64,000 nucleotides of DNA, taken from contig NZ_JAUMIT010000001.1 in NCBI RefSeq assembly GCF_030519655.1, positions 806,001 to 870,000 of the forward strand. The letters run 5' to 3'. Below the pieces are notes generated by a model that saw only the letters and a program-made list of their open reading frames with translations, ran no database searches and had not been told where the DNA came from. The stretch is from Wenyingzhuangia gilva. GTDB taxonomy: Bacteria; Bacteroidota; Bacteroidia; Flavobacteriales; Flavobacteriaceae. A program made the position numbers and the translations under genes. The first letter of the stretch is position 1. Each line of letters opens with the position of its first letter. Positions 63,389 through 64,000 of the stretch are shown here, piece by piece.

Positions 63389-64000
63389 ATGAAAAACAAA
63401 TTTCTTTTTATACTCGTATTACTTTACAGAGTAACATTTAGCCAAAGTTCGATAGGTTTTATAGACAACTATTCTGGTGTTGAGAGTGTTGTTTATAACC
63501 CTGCAAATATCTTAGATACCCGATATAAGTATGATATTAATATTATTTCTTTAAGTGGTAGTATCGGTAATCAATATTTATCCGTAAATCCTTTTCAAAT
63601 TATTAAGGATTTAAATTTTGGTTTAAATGATATTAAGCCCACATATAGTGCCTTTAAATACAATAGAGAATTAACTTCCAGTTTTGGTATTAAACATATA
63701 GATAATTATACAATATCTAGTGAATCTTCTTCAAATAGAAATGCTTATGGTAATTTCACTGCTTTAGGACCTTCTTTTTTATGGACGATTAATAAATACA
63801 ATGCTGTAGCTTTTACAACTGCTATAAAATCATATGGACATGCTTTTAAGTTAAATACTTTACTATATAATAATGTTACCAATAAAGCTTTTGAAAACAC
63901 TTCTTTTAACTCTGAGGATGATTTACAAAATTTTAAAGACAATTTAGAAATTACTCCAAGAAATTATTCACAAGCATTTTTATGGGCAGAAACTGGTTTT
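63389..64000 (+). CDS. DUF5723-type outer-membrane protein (partial)
   Basis: The first 204 residues of a protein that runs off the right edge. A signal peptide (ending VTFSQ) is followed by a pattern like SSIGFIDNYSGVESVVYNPA, which recalls DUF5723, a predicted outer-membrane beta-barrel family of Bacteroidetes often carrying a C-terminal OmpA domain. The start ATG at 63389 lies 30 bases after the membrane protein gene. The C-terminus is not visible, so the OmpA part cannot be confirmed. Confidence 0.65.
   Translation, partial: MKNKFLFILVLLYRVTFSQSSIGFIDNYSGVESVVYNPANILDTRYKYDINIISLSGSIGNQYLSVNPFQIIKDLNFGLNDIKPTYSAFKYNRELTSSFGIKHIDNYTISSESSSNRNAYGNFTALGPSFLWTINKYNAVAFTTAIKSYGHAFKLNTLLYNNVTNKAFENTSFNSEDDLQNFKDNLEITPRNYSQAFLWAETGF

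Noticed and set aside
1-64000. CRISPR arrays, tRNA or rRNA genes, transposases
   Set aside because: No evenly spaced repeats with unique spacers, no cloverleaf-like tRNA sequence and no transposase or integrase motifs were seen on either strand.

Overview
The window is AT-rich chromosomal DNA from a member of the Bacteroidota, almost certainly a marine Flavobacteriaceae. The evidence is as follows: promoters match the Bacteroidetes TAnnTTTG -7 box instead of TATAAT; secreted proteins end in type IX secretion (T9SS) sorting domains; a complete Bat aerotolerance operon is present; TamB is followed by a lipoprotein-type TamL; and there are LytS/LytTR, GIN-domain (DUF2807) and DUF5723 families. 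I see no rRNA, tRNA, CRISPR array, transposase or integrase.

Region 1 to 23 kb is mostly housekeeping: a partial double ABC ATPase, an alpha/beta hydrolase, mfd, a lipoprotein gene with a stop codon in its signal peptide, pepP, metE divergent from an Lrp regulator, a CBS protein, the tamB-tamL pair, a likely small RNA, metG, a Doc-type toxin with a large DNA-binding partner, and an S66 peptidase. At 23.0-23.55 kb there are three possible microprotein genes and compact hairpins. From 23.6 to 36 kb follow yraN, a LytS/LytTR operon with duplicated 2TM domains, a dabB-dabA inorganic-carbon transporter operon with an extra 100-residue protein, a TlpA-like thioredoxin, cvpA, two SDR genes, mscS and a NUMOD4/HNH gene.

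Region 36.8 to 45.3 kb is the moxR-DUF58-batA-batB-batC-batD-batE operon, on the minus strand, carrying short degenerate repeats that seem to have entered the start of batD. It is followed upstream by lpxH, a C-terminal processing protease and dCMP deaminase. An octaheme cytochrome c/TPR lipoprotein and a 53-residue membrane protein read the other way at 48.3-50.7 kb.

Region 50.8 to 57.0 kb looks like an inserted or duplicated island. It holds a 1088-residue T9SS-secreted beta-propeller protein, two shorter paralogues sharing its N-terminal domain, and decayed C-terminal fragments. It is bounded by a 91-bp direct repeat that copies the tail and terminator of the preceding small gene. One paralogue has an extra A in a poly-A run directly after its ancestral start codon.

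After rpiB and an NDH-2-type dehydrogenase comes a 705-bp gene-free, very AT-rich stretch (58849-59553) with at least seven DnaA-box-like 9-mers. Genes to its left run mostly leftward and all genes to its right run rightward (rnr, a GIN-domain protein, tatA, a membrane protein, a DUF5723 protein). This makes it a good candidate for the chromosomal replication origin.
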